From: Eopsaltria australis | Lineage: Eukaryota; Chordata; Aves; Passeriformes; Petroicidae | NCBI GenBank assembly: GCA_034509425.1 | Contig: JAVTVJ010000508.1 | Location: forward strand, 992,001 to 1,056,000 | Reading direction: 5' to 3' | DNA: 64,000 nucleotides | Shown here: positions 27,801-57,900 of the stretch, one piece after another | Numbering within the stretch: position 1 is the stretch's first letter | Layout: each line of letters starts with the position of its first letter | The notes under the pieces: model-generated | Databases searched by the model: none | What the model saw: only the letters and a program-made list of their open reading frames with translations | What the model was told of the DNA's origin: nothing | Position numbers and translations under genes: made by a program

Positions 27801-30800
27801 TAATAAAAGTATGCCTAAGTAAATATAGATGTTACTATATATACAGGCAACCACACCAGAATACAAACTACAAAATCATTAGCTCTTCCCCAAACAGGAA
27901 AGTACTCATACATAAACTTGTCTCCTACAAATAATTCCAGTTAAATGGTACTGTCCATTTAACTATGAATACTCAAGCATGTAATGAATACTATTATTTT
28001 ACTAACCCATAAAATTCACTAAAACCAAGAATAATGTACTGAAAGTACTTCATTCCATTACTTTACCTGCACTAACACAGTTAATTTTTCTCTTGGTAAT
28101 ATTACACACAAGCCTTCCAGGGATAACAATTCTCTTAGGCCAGTAATTCAGAAAACTTGTAGTTACCTTGGCATAGAGCACTTAACAGAATTTGATTTTA
28201 AGATTTTAAAAAAAGAGAAAAAGAGTGCCCCAAACCTTTCCAAGATCTTTGTATGAAAATTACAAGCTCTTCATCTGCAAATTTTTCATCATTTTATTGG
28301 CTTCTTGAAGAAGTAATGTCTGAGTCATTTGCATGATTTCTTCTGGATCATGTCCCATCCAAGGGCCTAATTACGAACAGGCACATGACTAATTGCTGAA
28401 ATAAGTTGGTGCTAAAGAGTCTATTGATCTGACTGAAATGACTCACACAAATGAAAAGGCAGGTGCTGACCATTTCCTGCAGATTATGCAAAGAAAATGC
28501 CCATATATTTTTACTAACAAGACAAGGCTGTATTGATCTGTACCAAAGGTCCATCTGACTGCTCTTTCTGTGCAACTAGGTGGTGTGACTCCATCCAAGG
28601 GCAAGAATAGAGAAATTAATAAGACTATGTAACAGATAACGTAAAAAAAAAGTTTTTACTGATAAACAAATAGCATATAACAAAATAAAACCTAGCATTT
28701 TGATAAAATCACATGATACAAAACCCCAAACCAAACCAAATCCCAACAAAGAACCCTATAAAGTAATTGTTAATTTCATCTTCCACTAATTTATTTAAAA
28801 TCATTCATCTGTTTAATGATGAATGTAAGAAAATCTTTATTTAATCTAAGAAAATCTGCAGGATTAGAAATTCTACAGGAGTGGGCAGGAAATTGTTCTG
28901 GAAACACTGCAAAGACTGTAAAATGTCTGTAAATCTGATCTACAATAAAAGATATTTTATATATATATTAAGATATGTTTCTAATTCATGTAAGAGGTGA
29001 ATGGACACAAAAGTAATTCTTATTGTGGTTTATATCAACTTGTGAAAGAAAACAGACTCTGAATGCCCTGCTGCAACTATGACAACACAAAACATGCCTT
29101 AACTTGGGCACTAAACAAACATTTTGAAAGAAATGCATGCTTTCTGCTAAAGAAAAGACAACATCCTTAACTCATAAATGGAAAGAAAAGTCAAAGGACA
29201 CTGTATGATTTCAAGAACTCGTCTTTCAAATATCATATCCTGGGGTGCATAACCAGATTGTAAAGTAAGAGAATAAAAGCTCATGTTACATCAACAATTT
29301 ATCAGTTTATCAGCTGATCTCTGATTCCATGTAATTGATTAAAAGCAAAGCAAAATTATTCAAAAATACATTATTTAATATATTTCAATCTAAATAAAAT
29401 AGTCCACAATGAAAGCCCTAGATTTAGTGAGCATGACTACGGTTTAACACAGTGATTTATTCCGAAAACAAATTTTATAGCACATGGAATTCAACAGCAA
29501 AACTATTTTCCAAGTAGGTAAATGCAAAATGCTTTGCTCACCTCTTTTGCCCTGGAAGCGTTATCTTTTTCCATGTTGCCAACATAAGGAAGCTGGCAAG
29601 TTGCACGTGCTTTAACAGGTCACAGTCAAGGCAGCTCGAAGTGTTAAGTTCAGAGTGCATGACGGTAAAACCATGCATTCCAACTTTGAATTGCTAACCC
29701 ACAGCATACCATCAAATTTTAGGAATTTTATGGAACCAGTAATTCTCAAGATTATTGTCAAGAGGAGATCAAGATAAAGAGATTATTATTTACCTGCCAA
29801 GAGACGGCTCCCAAAACAGCAGTTGCAACAAGGCTGAAAAACACCAGCTGTTCTGAGATCAAACAGAAGTGACGCATTCCTTTAGATGCCATGACTCTGT
29901 CCAGGCTGTTGTTGTCTGCACGGTGAGTGTAGCACACCTTGTGGCAGTCATTTAGTTTTGTGTGAAATCCCCAAAGAGTTATAAAAAAAATCACATGACA
30001 GATCATCCAGAAAATTCCAAAAATAGAAAAACCGGGTATCACAAAATACCAGAGAGCCAAATCACTTAGTTTAAAGGCTGCAAGAATGAAAAAGATTAGT
30101 TCAATGACTCCAACTGAGATGACAGAAAGCCGCCTGCAAATTTTACCACGGTACAGGTAGGGCTTCCATCGCTCAGTAACGGAAAGTCCACTGAAGTAAA
30201 CGTCGAGAAGGGGATCTGAAATCAGGCAGCTGAAGAAACATGCCAAGGCAAAAGGGTTTGTGGGGATTTGCAGTGATGGAAAAAAGAGTAGGGATGCAAT
30301 GGCTCCAAAAATTGCCAAATTTGGAATTGCCAAAAAAGACTTCATACGTAAGTCAATAATCAACATGGCCAAAGCCAAGACCAACAGAATAATACTTACA
30401 GATTTTTCTACCAGCATAGTTGTGCTGGCAATTGCAAATCCAACTAGCTCCAAAAATTCAACTGTTGTCAGCAGAGTTGGTCGATGATGGACACAACCGC
30501 AAATCCTCTCAACTACAGCACATAATATCCTTAAAACAATGGCAGAGAGAAGCAAATATTTTGTAGCTTCTTCTTTCACATCCGTTTTGAAGGCAGAGTT
30601 ATTGAGAAAACAGAGAAGGCCAAGCAAAAAACCAAACCAAAGATTGGAGAGACTCAAACTTGCTGTTTCCATTGAAAAATAGTAGTACAGTATGCTGGCA
30701 ATTCCAAGAACAAAGAGCCCCAGAATAAATATTACCAAAATCAGTGCATCTGCAGTTTTTTCCCACCTGACATAAAGGCCCATGCAAATGGCAACCAGTA

Positions 30801-30930
30801 GGTTGATTCGGGCAAGATAGCCAAGGTATCTGACGGATGAGTGCATGTTCACTTCTCTGTTTGCTTCTTCCAGCCTTGTCATTGCTGCATAGAGACAATG
30901 ACTAACACAGTAACGCAGTGACCTGCACAT
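15262..30930 (-). CDS. TMEM168: Transmembrane protein 168, complete coding region in four exons
   Basis: The CDS joins minus-strand segments 30930-29794, 22844-22702, 20310-20036 and 15809-15262. All junctions are GT-AG and in phase, giving 700 residues; the human protein is remembered as just under 700. The start is the ATG at 30930 (Met-Cys-Arg-Ser-Leu-Arg-Tyr-Cys), matching the family start, although its Kozak context is weak (T at -3 and at +4). Residues 1-400 hold about a dozen hydrophobic segments (roughly 36-55, 62-82, 95-112, 124-142, 153-171, 177-194, 199-216, 222-240, 268-288, 293-320, 358-378, 383-400). Residues 430-630 form a soluble domain, and a further hydrophobic stretch lies near 640-660. 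N-glycosylation sequons occur in the soluble domain (for example Asn-Gly-Thr at 536). The family is a vertebrate multi-pass membrane protein with no settled biochemical function. The soluble domain has a clan CD protease-like His/Cys pattern (see findings). Identity is near certain; function is not. Confidence 0.97.
15810..20035 (-). other. TMEM168: TMEM168 intron 4
   Basis: About 4.2 kb between exons 4 and 5. Open frames on the plus strand (for example 18296-18767) overlap one another in different frames and have no recognised content. No repeat family was identified. Confidence 0.75.
20036..20310 (-). CDS. TMEM168: TMEM168 exon 4 (codons 427-519)
   Basis: This 275-nt exon has acceptor tctttag| just above 20310 and donor ggcag|gtaagt at 20036/20035. 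It encodes the first half of the soluble C-terminal domain, including Leu-Arg-Ser-Thr-Gly-Met-Leu-Asn and the Tyr-Tyr-Ser-Gly-His motif with its histidine near residue 508. It leaves one G of a glycine codon that exon 5 completes. The open frame running on to 19959 is intron read-through. Confidence 0.96.
20311..22701 (-). other. TMEM168: TMEM168 intron 3
   Basis: About 2.4 kb of AT-rich sequence with TA-rich patches around 20940-21070. No gene or interspersed repeat was recognised. Confidence 0.8.
22702..22844 (-). CDS. TMEM168: TMEM168 exon 3 (codons 380-427)
   Basis: This 143-nt exon is too short to stand out as an open frame. It is bounded by acceptor tttttag at 22845-22846 and donor gcag|gtatgg at 22702/22701. 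It translates as Pro-Thr-Asn-Gly-Ile-Phe through a hydrophobic run to Ile-Pro-Thr-Asn-Phe-Cys, matching the family. It enters in phase 0 and leaves two bases of a serine codon completed by exon 4. Confidence 0.95.
23214..23346 (+). repeat. Short CR1 3' tail
   Basis: This fragment shows the CR1-type ending 'gtggtggacttggcagtgct' then 'aggtcttttccaacctaaac' and 'catgat'. It lies in TMEM168 intron 2, in antisense orientation to the gene. Confidence 0.85.
26355..26455 (-). repeat. Short CR1 3' tail
   Basis: The reverse-oriented CR1 terminus begins 'tcacaggaccactgaatag' and continues 'gggttggaaggagcctctgg' and 'gtccaaccc'. It lies in TMEM168 intron 2. Confidence 0.88.
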
Positions 30931-31059
30931 GTAAACTGCACTCAGGGCTTTCACCCACTTGACTGACAGGAAATATTCAGGTTTCATCCAACCAACAAAA
31001 TGCAATTGCTGCCTTCTGTAATAGCATTTCAGTAACAGTGGTCCAGAATCCTTGAAGTC
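29794..31059 (-). CDS. TMEM168: TMEM168 exon 2 (5' UTR end plus codons 1-379)
   Basis: The acceptor is a pyrimidine-rich stretch ending in ccag just above 31059; the donor is cag|gtaaat at 29794/29793. Positions 31059-30931 are 5' UTR and 30930-29794 code for residues 1-379, which carry most of the membrane segments. The frame stays open upstream of the ATG, through the acceptor and into intron 1 as far as 31176, so the long open frame overstates the protein. The exon ends in phase 0 after Ser-Trp-Gln. Confidence 0.95.
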
Positions 31060-33083
31060 CTGGAAGAGAATTAAGAGAAGTTTTAGTGGCAAATAATTCC
31101 TTTTAATCACACAGAACATAAACATGACCCATCCTATCTCACAAAGAGGTTTAATATCTAGAGGAAAAAAACACAAAAAGAGGCCGATTAAGTGTGAAAA
31201 CCAATATAAAATGGGTTCTGCATAAACCTTATTTCATAACTTGAAAGTGAGAGAAACAATCCTGGCCTAGGCAGTTTTCCACAAAACTCATCCATTAGGT
31301 ATCTATATTAGATATCTCTTCCCTCTCTTAGTAAGGTACTTTCTGTTCTTCTCACCCTTTCATTTGTTTATCCATTATACAGGTAACGCAGACCCAAGTT
31401 AGCTTTCATATTCCATGTCATGATACTTTAAGCTTCATAGTACTGACTGCATCTCACTATTTCTTGTACTACAATCAACATCCATTTTATGGACAACTTG
31501 AACCATTTATTTCAGCTGCTACATGTGCCCTCCCCCTGCCTCTGCTCCCCCTAGTTCAAACCATGAACACGTGGTTCTCATCTCCTTTCACCCACAGCGC
31601 TGACATGCAATTACTGCCACCCTGAAGAACCAATGCCATGCTATCCTGGATTCCTGAGCCTTTCTGGAACCCCTCCAAGTCAAGGGGCTAACCCTATAAA
31701 CGTTAATTTGGACAACAGCCCCACAGCAGCCAGCAGGAACGAGCCTTTTCATATGAGAAAACGCCAAAGCTCCCGCCTAACACCTGGCTTAACATTTTGC
31801 TGCGATCACTGAATTGTTTTCTGTGGGATCGTTAACAGCAGCAAACTCCCTCCCAGGCAAAGCAACGAGCCACTCTGACAGAACACAACTCTCGCCGGGT
31901 CAGCTCGTGCGAAGTGGAGTTTTGCTGCCATCACACTACGAGAAACATGAAAGAGAAACTCCTCTGCAGCTGCCCCACCAGCTGCTTTGGGTGCTGGGGT
32001 GGGGGAACAAATTAGGCAATGTGACTGTTCCTTCGGCAAAGACACAAACTGTTTGGGCACAAAGGATTTGCAAAATGACAGCTCCGACTGTGAACGCAAT
32101 CTCTTCTTCCTGGCTCCACCTTCTAGCCAATTACTAAAAACGCGTACTCCTAAACCAGACTATTAAACATTAGTATTTTTTAAGCAAAGCACACGGTCGA
32201 CTTTTTGTGAAGAGGAAAAGGTGCATTTTCATGATGAATGTATTCCATCATACAGCTATTACCAAACAAAGAGACAACAGCAATTCAATTTTGAAGAGAA
32301 ATTTGAATAACTGATTTGTTCTTTAAAACACAGCTATTTGCTAGTAATTTCTGTTAATACTTTGTTTACACAAGGACTGTTCAAAGTCCTGGGAGGGGTA
32401 GTGCTGTTGTGTTTGTTTTAAACTAACGGCTTTAAGGTTTCAGGTTGAATACGATTTACAGATCTCAGCAAATCACAATGTGGACACCCACTTTTAAGTA
32501 TTTGTCAACTTCCGCAAATATAATCTCAAGGAAAACCTGGAGCCTCATTAAGATTTAGAGACTAAACCATCTAACAGCTTTCCTATGTGCAAAGGAATAC
32601 TACTTGCAAAGTAATTTTTACCCTAACTTGTCTAAGAAAGTTGAAAAAATAACCAAAACCCAAAGTTGGTTCAGTAGTTAAGCCCAAGTGAGGCCTATCT
32701 AAAGTACTGAATCTACTTTCCTTCAGCTTCATTCTTCCAGTTTAGCACGTTTTTTTAAAATTCTGTAAGAGTTTTTTTTTTTAAACAAGAAATGATATTT
32801 AGCTAGTACATTAACACAGCAGCCTTAGCCCCCCGGTGAAGGCCTGCGTTAGTTCCCAGATGCTGACAGGGGATCGCAGTTCGGGGCGCAGGGCGCGTTC
32901 CCGGCCGCAGCTCCAGCGGCGGGGCCGGCCCGGCAGGGAAGGGCAGTGACGGCATCGGGCTCGGCGGCGGAGGGTCCCGAGCAGCCGCCCCGCGATGCCG
33001 CTCCGTGCTGGCGGCCCCCGCGTCCCCCGGCAGTGCCCGCCCGGCCGCCCCCGGTGGTGATCCCGCCCCCCGCCCGCTCTCAC
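31060..33083 (-). other. TMEM168: TMEM168 intron 1
   Basis: About 2 kb between the GC-rich exon 1 and exon 2. It goes from the CpG island (top) into AT-rich sequence. No repeat or second gene was recognised. The open frames seen near 31800-32140 on both strands have no recognisable content. Confidence 0.6.
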
Positions 33084-33560
33084 CTCACCAGGCGGCCCGG
33101 AGCCTTCCCGCCCCCCGCGCCAGCCACCGCCATGCCGAGCCCAAGCGCGGCCCTCCCGCTACGGGCCGCGCCGAGGCTCAAACGCCGCCGCACCGCCCGG
33201 GCGCGGCCGGAGAGAATTTCAGAAGAAGCCGACCAAGCGAGCGACAGCCCGAACCAAACCCATACACAGCCTCAGGTGGTGCTTAGGCATGGAAGCGGGA
33301 GAACTGTGTTTGAATCAGGCCTGCAGGGCAGACTCAGTCCTCCCCACTCTGTGGTCCGGCGTGACTCGTGTGTTGCCTCGGCCCCGGAATGCGTTCCTCC
33401 GCACCCGGTGTTGGAAATGCAGGTTTTGAGCTGGCCCTCGCAGGCAGGTGAGCAACTAGCGGGAAGGTTCTGGATCACAGTAACTCCATACCCTGCCCGA
33501 GAGAGGCGAAACAAGAGGAGTTTGAACGCCAGTGCTGCCCAGGGGGCTCTTTGAACTGCA
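32820..33560 (-). promoter_or_regulatory. TMEM168: CpG-island promoter and non-coding exon 1 of TMEM168
   Basis: This is the only strongly GC- and CpG-rich block in the window. It includes clustered GC boxes around 33060-33077. It lies 2 kb upstream of exon 2 on the minus strand, as expected for the TMEM168 promoter. A consensus donor gag|gtgagag lies at 33084/33083, with an alternative ctg|gtgag at 33089/33088, so exon 1 is probably about 33084 to 33250 and entirely 5' UTR. No TATA box was noticed. The start site cannot be fixed from sequence. Plus-strand open frames here, up to 202 codons, are explained by the low stop-codon density of GC-rich DNA. Confidence 0.7.
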
Positions 33561-33599
33561 GGTGGGCTGGGCTGCTGCGGAGCTGCATCCTTTGTTCCT

Positions 33600-35127
33600 G
33601 TAATCCTTGATCATAACTAGCATCTTCTGCCCCCAGTCAGGAAGTACTAGGGCAGCCTAAACATCTAAACTTGCCCGTCTGTCTTTCCTGACCCAATTAT
33701 TCAGACATTTGTTTCACAAGAACCTCACTCATCCCCAAAATTATTGCACCTCTTCAAATTTTAGATAAAACTGGCCCAAAGGCCTAAAAGTTACATGGGT
33801 TAAAAACAATAGCAAAACCAATGAACTCCCCAAACAAATAAACAAACAAATGCCCAACTAAACAAAAAATGCACAAGCGAAGAGGTTTTCCTTTAACAAG
33901 CACTACAGCAGAAATCTCAGTTGCCTAGTGAGGATCACATGCTTCAGATGCTTTACCTACATCATGGACAACAATTAAATGGAACTGTATCGGTCCAACC
34001 CTGACCTCATTACACTCCTCAGGCAACTATGGGAACTTCTTGGTGAACACTTTACATAAACTGTAAAATAGCCCAACTAAGTTTCTATGCAAGTTTCTGA
34101 AATGAAACCTTTCTAAAAAAATACCTTGCTATTCTACAGGTCAAAAACAATTGAGGGAAACAGAAAGAGGAGGAAAAATGAGCAGAAAACTTGCTGCTGA
34201 TTCAGGGAGAGATGATTAAAATGCCTTGGAATGATCACACTTGTAAAGCAAGTCAGCAAGTCTTCCTGAAGCAGAATGAGGCAGAAAGGATCTGCAAGAA
34301 GCAACACTGAGCGTAGCTGTGAAATGCTACTTAGTCATCTTCACTGTCACTTAAAAGACCAGAATATACCAGGTAGGCTGTGCAGTGCTATGGACACCCT
34401 TCAGTTCTGCTGAAATCCAGCCTTCCTTGTATCTGAGTAGGAACCTTGAATTTTCAGTTCCTTGGACTTCTTTTCCCACTGCCATCCTTTTCCCAACACC
34501 TCCACAGTATTCAGAATCACAGTGTAGAAAAATACAATGGTAGCAAAGGGGCAACATACAATGGGTAAAAATGTTCCAGTGAGATAGAGAAGAAATTAAG
34601 AACACACAGGGAGAGATGAGAGGAAGTGCATTAGAAAGTGGTCATATCTACGTGGGCAGGCAAAGCAACATGGCAACAGAATCAACTGGAGGAGCTTTAA
34701 AAACCCTTCTGAAAAGCAAAGACCACAAACTGAAATGCAGAAGCTGAAACTGAAGTACCAAATTCAACGTTGTTATGGGTTATAAAATAAACCCAAGACA
34801 ACTATGTCCTTGAAAATAAAATAGCTCTGCATTGCTTTCACCATAAACAGATTGCACAGAAAGAAAAAAAAGACAATAGCTCTACCCCAAAGGATTTTTA
34901 GAAATGTTTTCAGTTTTTCAGATTTTTTTTTAATAAATGTGCTTTGTTCACAAAAGTAGTGACATAAAAGACAACAGAGATGCCAATACATGTTTTCTTC
35001 CTTGTCTTCTCCAGCACCTTAAGAATAAAAGATCTCTTGCACAGTCATAATTTTCAAATATTTCGTAACTTAGAAATAATCTCCTTGCACTAAAAGCCAA
35101 ATATACAACAACTCCTGATATCACCAC
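33600..35127. other. Intergenic gap between BMT2 3' end and TMEM168 promoter
   Basis: This AT-rich interval between the tandem minus-strand genes has an A/C-rich simple stretch at 33828-33870. No gene was recognised. Confidence 0.6.
33828..33870 (+). repeat. (CAAA/TAAA)n-like simple repeat
   Basis: Short repeated aaacaaataaacaaa units next to an A-rich block. It is intergenic. Confidence 0.7.
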
Positions 35128-36485
35128 TTTATTGTTAAGGGAGGTTTAAGTATTTATGTAAATCACACTTTCTTCCTCCACCACAATCTACTGTCCCTTG
35201 TGAAAAAAACAATGCTAATCAAACCAAAAAAGAAAAACAACCCCACAAAACCAAATAACCAATAAACCCACTTTGGCTATTTAGAATGACCAGCAAGAAA
35301 ACCAAGCTGTTATGAATATCAGGTCCCTAAACCACAGTGTTGTTACAAACCTCCCAAAAACAATTAAACTTTAAATATTAATATTTAAGCTAATTTGGGG
35401 GTAACCCTTAAACTGAACTGCATTTTTTGTGTATGAATCACAAACCAATTTACAGTAATCAATGCCAACACGTATGTTTGATGGTGTACTACTTGTTTTT
35501 AAATCAAGTATCAGTTAAAATATTAGGTATACTTTGAAGAATGCACATATTAACCTCCCATAAACAGCTGAATTTGCAGCAGCAATATTTTAACATGAGC
35601 ACTGCTGGAATCAGTGGTTAATTGGGAAGAAAGGCTTTCAATGAAAAACATTTTAATGAAAATACTGACTTAAAGCCAATTTTGAAGCCATGTTGTTTTT
35701 CATTAGAGAAGTATTCTCTGTGACAAAAATTAACAAGTGAACCATGACTCTTGTATGTCTAACCTTAATTCTTTTTTTCTTTTTACACATCAGAATATAA
35801 TTGTTTGGTTTGTATAACTCTATCATTCAGATTGAATAAAAAATTGAATTTGATATTTGGGAATGCTTTAAATTCAAAAAGAGACACAAAAAACTTACGT
35901 TAAAGAATACAGCACCACAGTCTAGATCACATTTGAGTGTAAGCTGGACCAATGGGATTACTCTATGTAAGAAATACTATGAAAGAAAAACAGGTAGGTC
36001 AAACTGTGACACATTCAGTGCAAAACTTCAATGGAAGGAGTAAGTTTCATTTTTTTAGCAACCACTGTAAAATCCACACTACAACTTAAATTTATCTATT
36101 ATAAATACAGTGTGGCAGTTTAATATGGTGTAAGATGTATTTAATCACAATCACCTGTGAAACTGTATTAGAATTTTTTACTAATTTTCAGAAGTTAGAA
36201 ATAAATCATGATCTGGCACCTAGTTCAAGTAACTTACTACTAGGCACTTACAGATAGATTTAAGAGCCTAATAGCCAAATCTGAAAATTCTGGCCATTAT
36301 TTTTAAATGAAGGAAAAATCTAAGCTCAACTAATAATGAATCCCTTTTTTTTTTACCACTGAACAGAATTAAATTTTCCTGCAAAAACTCACAGATTCAT
36401 TACACAAGTTAAAAACCTAATAGATGTAAAAATAGGTGTTCCATCTCCTTACAGTACAGACCAGTTTTCAGTCAGCTATGGAGTT

Positions 36486-37567
36486 TTTATTTAACTGAAC
36501 AGAAGACTTTTGGGTCCTAATAAGCAAACAAAAAGCATGTGTTAACTTCACTTGTGTGGTCTGAATTACATGGCTTTATGCAAATGTGTATCTTGAAAAA
36601 CTTGTACAATTATGTTCCTTTTTAAAATATCAGTTTGTAGTCACTAGCAAACTTAGAAGGTCTACAAATAAGGACAATTCAAGAAAAAGTTGTTTCTTTT
36701 TAAAATGCATAAATAATTTACTTTAAAACATGACAAAACCCACCCTGTCCCCCAAAAAACACAGTTGGAAGAGAATACAGAACACCATAGTTGGGGAAAT
36801 ACTGATATATGTTAGTGCTTGTATACTCATAAAACTGTAAAACGTATTCCAGCTTTGAAGTGAAACATAATTGTCTAGACGTACCATACTCCTCTGGGGG
36901 AAAAGCCTCTTCAGAAACTGCTGTTTAGGCAATGAAATTACATAGTACGTATAACTATGGATGGATATACTCCAGTGTTTTGGTGTTCTGTCAAGAGGGC
37001 TGCAATAAACGTAACATCAAATGTGCAAGCATCATTGTTTCTCCAGCCCAGGCTTAACCAGAGTGAGACAAATTTTAGAAGAAAAAAGTTTTGTTCCATA
37101 ATTAAGAAGGGACATTTGTAACCAAGTGTCTTAACCTATCTGCACGTTTAATTAAAGTGCAAATTATTTCTTCCTACATATACTTCTCAGAAGCCCACCA
37201 ACTCCAGTGCCTTAAGCTCAACCACATTGAGTTTAAATACTGAAACAACATTTAACAAGTAAAACAGAATTCACACTTCACAGCACTGAAGAAAAGAATG
37301 GTACCTTTCTGGAAAAAAGTAATAGTGATACAAATCTAAAGAAAGTAACAGCAATTTATGCTATGACATGAGTCATTTGCATAAAGCTTGTATTTTTTCA
37401 CTTTCATACAAGAATAAATTTTCAAATTCAAAAGTAGAAAAAAATAGCAAACTCTGTAAACCTTTGCATTTTCTGTATGCAAACCATTTTTCTGTGTTGA
37501 GCCCATGTTAGTATAGCAAAATTAGTTAAGCAAGAGGTTTGACTGAAAGGGCATTTCAACGACTACA
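36486..37567 (-). other. BMT2: Probable BMT2 3' UTR with candidate polyadenylation signals
   Basis: AT-rich non-coding sequence after the BMT2 stop. The first minus-strand AATAAA is at 36491-36486 (about 1.1 kb UTR) and another is at 35133-35128 (about 2.4 kb UTR). Either leaves 2-3 kb before the TMEM168 promoter. Confidence 0.5.
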
Positions 37568-54951
<17,384 letters not shown>

Positions 54952-57900
54952 CTATCATTATCTCCATGGCAAAATCCCCATCCAGTTAAAAAGTTACATA
55001 ACACATCAAGAGGTTACTTTACCTGCACATAACAAAAACAAGTTCTCCCTTCTCTAGGCATAAATACAAAATTCCACGTTTTGGAGCCAGAAGAGGCCGT
55101 CGGGTACTTGAGAAACTGGAAATATCAGTGCATGGATTTTGTTCAGTTTGTTCTGTGAAATTAAAGTCCCTGGGAAATTTTGTTTTCAGGTTTCTGTGTG
55201 TGAGCATTAACATGACAAACATTTTAGAAACGAAAGATTTAAAGGTTTCTACTAGCATTCACATCCATGGCAAATACTGTGGGTGACATTACATGAAAAA
55301 GCCATGGAAGTTTAACCCACAATACAGATTTCTTTGGGTACAGTGGAAAAGAAAAAGGAATTCAAACCTTCATTGATTGCTGTCTAATCTAGCCAGCCCC
55401 AGTAAATTAGCTTCTAGGGAATACTACTGAAGAATCAAACCAATTATGACCAGGAAATCTCAGACAAACTCCTCTGCTGATCTCTAGGGACAGACGTATT
55501 TCCATGTTCCTCACCTTGCTGAAAAGAAGTCTTGCTGGTTAAGTTCTGGCACTTCAAAGTAATTAAACATGATGATTTTCCTCCTTTGCTCCTAAGTATC
55601 CACTTCTCCTAGCCTGCTTTACATAATGTACTGCTAAACAAAAACAAGGTAAATGCTAACCATGGCTAGCCTCAATTCCTATATAGCATGCAAACCTGTC
55701 ATGTACCTTACTGAAAGGATATTTCTGCCCTAAAAAAATACACTTTCCTGGTATGATGTTCACTTACTTCCTTTGTGTTTCTTAATCACAAATGTGCGCA
55801 CACATGTAGAATATATGTCAATCTGCAGAATAAAAAATATGTACTGATTTTGAACTTACAAGCTAATACAGCTAAAACTAAGTTTTCAAGAACAGAGCTA
55901 TATTTTATGCTTTAACTCAGAAAAACAACACACTTTCCACAACATGGTTCCATCTTGTATATCAGCCATAAACTAACAATTAATGTCCATTAAAGCCTGA
56001 AAGTAGCTTACAGTATGACCTGTCCTCACACCAGTATACGATTTCTGTTTCTAACACCCTTATGGCAATTCCTTTGACATACTTTGTTTAAATTAGCAGT
56101 AAATCAAGGATTTTTTCCAGTGAGAACTTTTTATTTTTTTCCCTCCTGTGCAAAGTAGCAACAATCCTCACCTCATTTGTCCTCCACTTACAGAAAGACT
56201 GGCCCTGATGGACAAGTATGGATGTATACTTAAAAGATTTAAATCAACCATCCAGGTTACTCCCTGCTTAGCTTTGGTTTAGGGATGTCATAGCAATTTT
56301 CAGAAATAAGCATCTAGCACACTTGTACAATCATCAAAGTGACTCATGTTTAAAATTAGGTGTTTATACTCCCTTGTCTGAGATGACAGTTGAGATGGAA
56401 GGGCAGGGAGTGGCCACAATTTAACGTCCTCAAAATGGGGATGCTGTGCAAGAAATTATGCATCCTACTTGCTATTCAACAAGCATATATGACAAAGTTT
56501 TTACACAGGACAAAAATCAAAAAGGCATAATACTGAATGGCATCCCTCATTATTTCCCAAGTTCAGAGAGATATGCTTTATAAGAAAAAACACAAGTTGC
56601 AGGCAAGTTCCCACAGGGTGTTTCTGCTAAACCTGCGGGGCACTTTTCCAGAGCTTTCAGGAAAGCCTTTTGTAGAAACAAACATGCAGAAGAGAACATA
56701 CCCTACTGACAAAAGGGAGCAGAAAATGGCACCAACGGTGGCCTACCAGCACAGGGGGCAAAACAAAACAATTCCTAGCAATGTGTATTTCTTGTGTCAA
56801 AGTGCAGAATCTATACAGCACCAAGCCAGAAAGCACTAGCAAAGTGTGAAGTTATTGTCAATAGCAAATTAATTCTGGTGCAACTCAGATGAAGTGCTGT
56901 AGCTTCCCTGACACAATACTCTGAAACTTACTGCATGCTCCACACAACTGTGAAATGCTTCAGTGACTTGTGGTTGCTAAATATTTGTTTGAATACATGG
57001 TCAATTAGAAAGGTAAAAAGTAAATGAATGAACATTTACTGAAGGAAAATATCACAAATACAAAATCTGAAGTTTATTACTGTTCTTTTATTTTACTACT
57101 TCATCTGGTCTGTCCTGAAGCAATAATTCTATTTCCAAATACCCCTTTTCCTTAAAACTTAAGAAACAGGACAGATAGGAAAAAAGAAATATGCAAAGAC
57201 CAGATGTTCTTAACAAGCCTACCCTTAGTAACAGCAAAGTAGCAATGCCTTCTAACACTGAATCCTGCCCTCATAGCAGCTGCTCTGATTTCCTTCTGAA
57301 CAAGGTACAGATTTGCACCTCTCCCTGGAAGTCAGATGAGAATTAAACACATCCACAGATAAGGGACCTTAAACTGAGATATACAGCAACAGAGCTAGAG
57401 CTGACTACCAGCACACTGGGATATGAACTTTGGGTTACAACAGAGATGTCAGTAACAGTAACAGCTTCTTGGCTCTGAGCTGACAAGAAAATAAAATTGA
57501 ATCATACAGACCATGAGGAGAGAGATGCAGAACAAAAGTGAAAAATTCATCACAAAGTAATTCTGTCACACATCCTATATTAAGTCAATTCTGTGAGTAC
57601 TCCTGGTTTATTTTCATTTACCAATACAGAAACTGTCTACATGGGACAGATAAAGCCCTGTTTTTGTATGAGGAACACTGGACAGAAGGAAGAAGGCAGA
57701 CAAAACAAGGAAAGGACAAACTTTCACAAGATTACAACTGACAGAGGCAAGGTAAATATGGAACAACTTCTGGCTGTTCCAAGAATATGAGACACTCAGA
57801 AAGAGCAGCTTAAAAGAAAAAAAAAGGTATTCCCTCATAAAAATATATAACTAAGCTTAAAGTTCATTAAGTTCATGCAGCTTGGCAAACTATGAGAAGA

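Larger units (their letters stand above)
22845..29793 (-). other. TMEM168: TMEM168 intron 2
   Basis: About 7 kb, the longest TMEM168 intron. It contains two short CR1 fragments (23214-23346 and 26355-26455), a plus-strand purine-rich stretch around 27280-27770, a TA-repeat near 28955, and a CpG-bearing segment at 29542-29660 with a donor-like end (see findings). No other gene was recognised. Confidence 0.75.

Noticed and set aside
31060..31176. Upstream part of the 472-codon frame as TMEM168 N-terminus
   Set aside because: It lies beyond the exon 2 splice acceptor, in intron 1. Only the stretch below 31059 can be in the message.
32946..33554. Plus-strand open frame of 202 codons over the CpG island
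   Set aside because: GC-rich DNA has few stop codons, the translation is Pro/Ala/Arg-rich with no recognised domain, and the block is explained as the TMEM168 promoter. An antisense transcript is not excluded.
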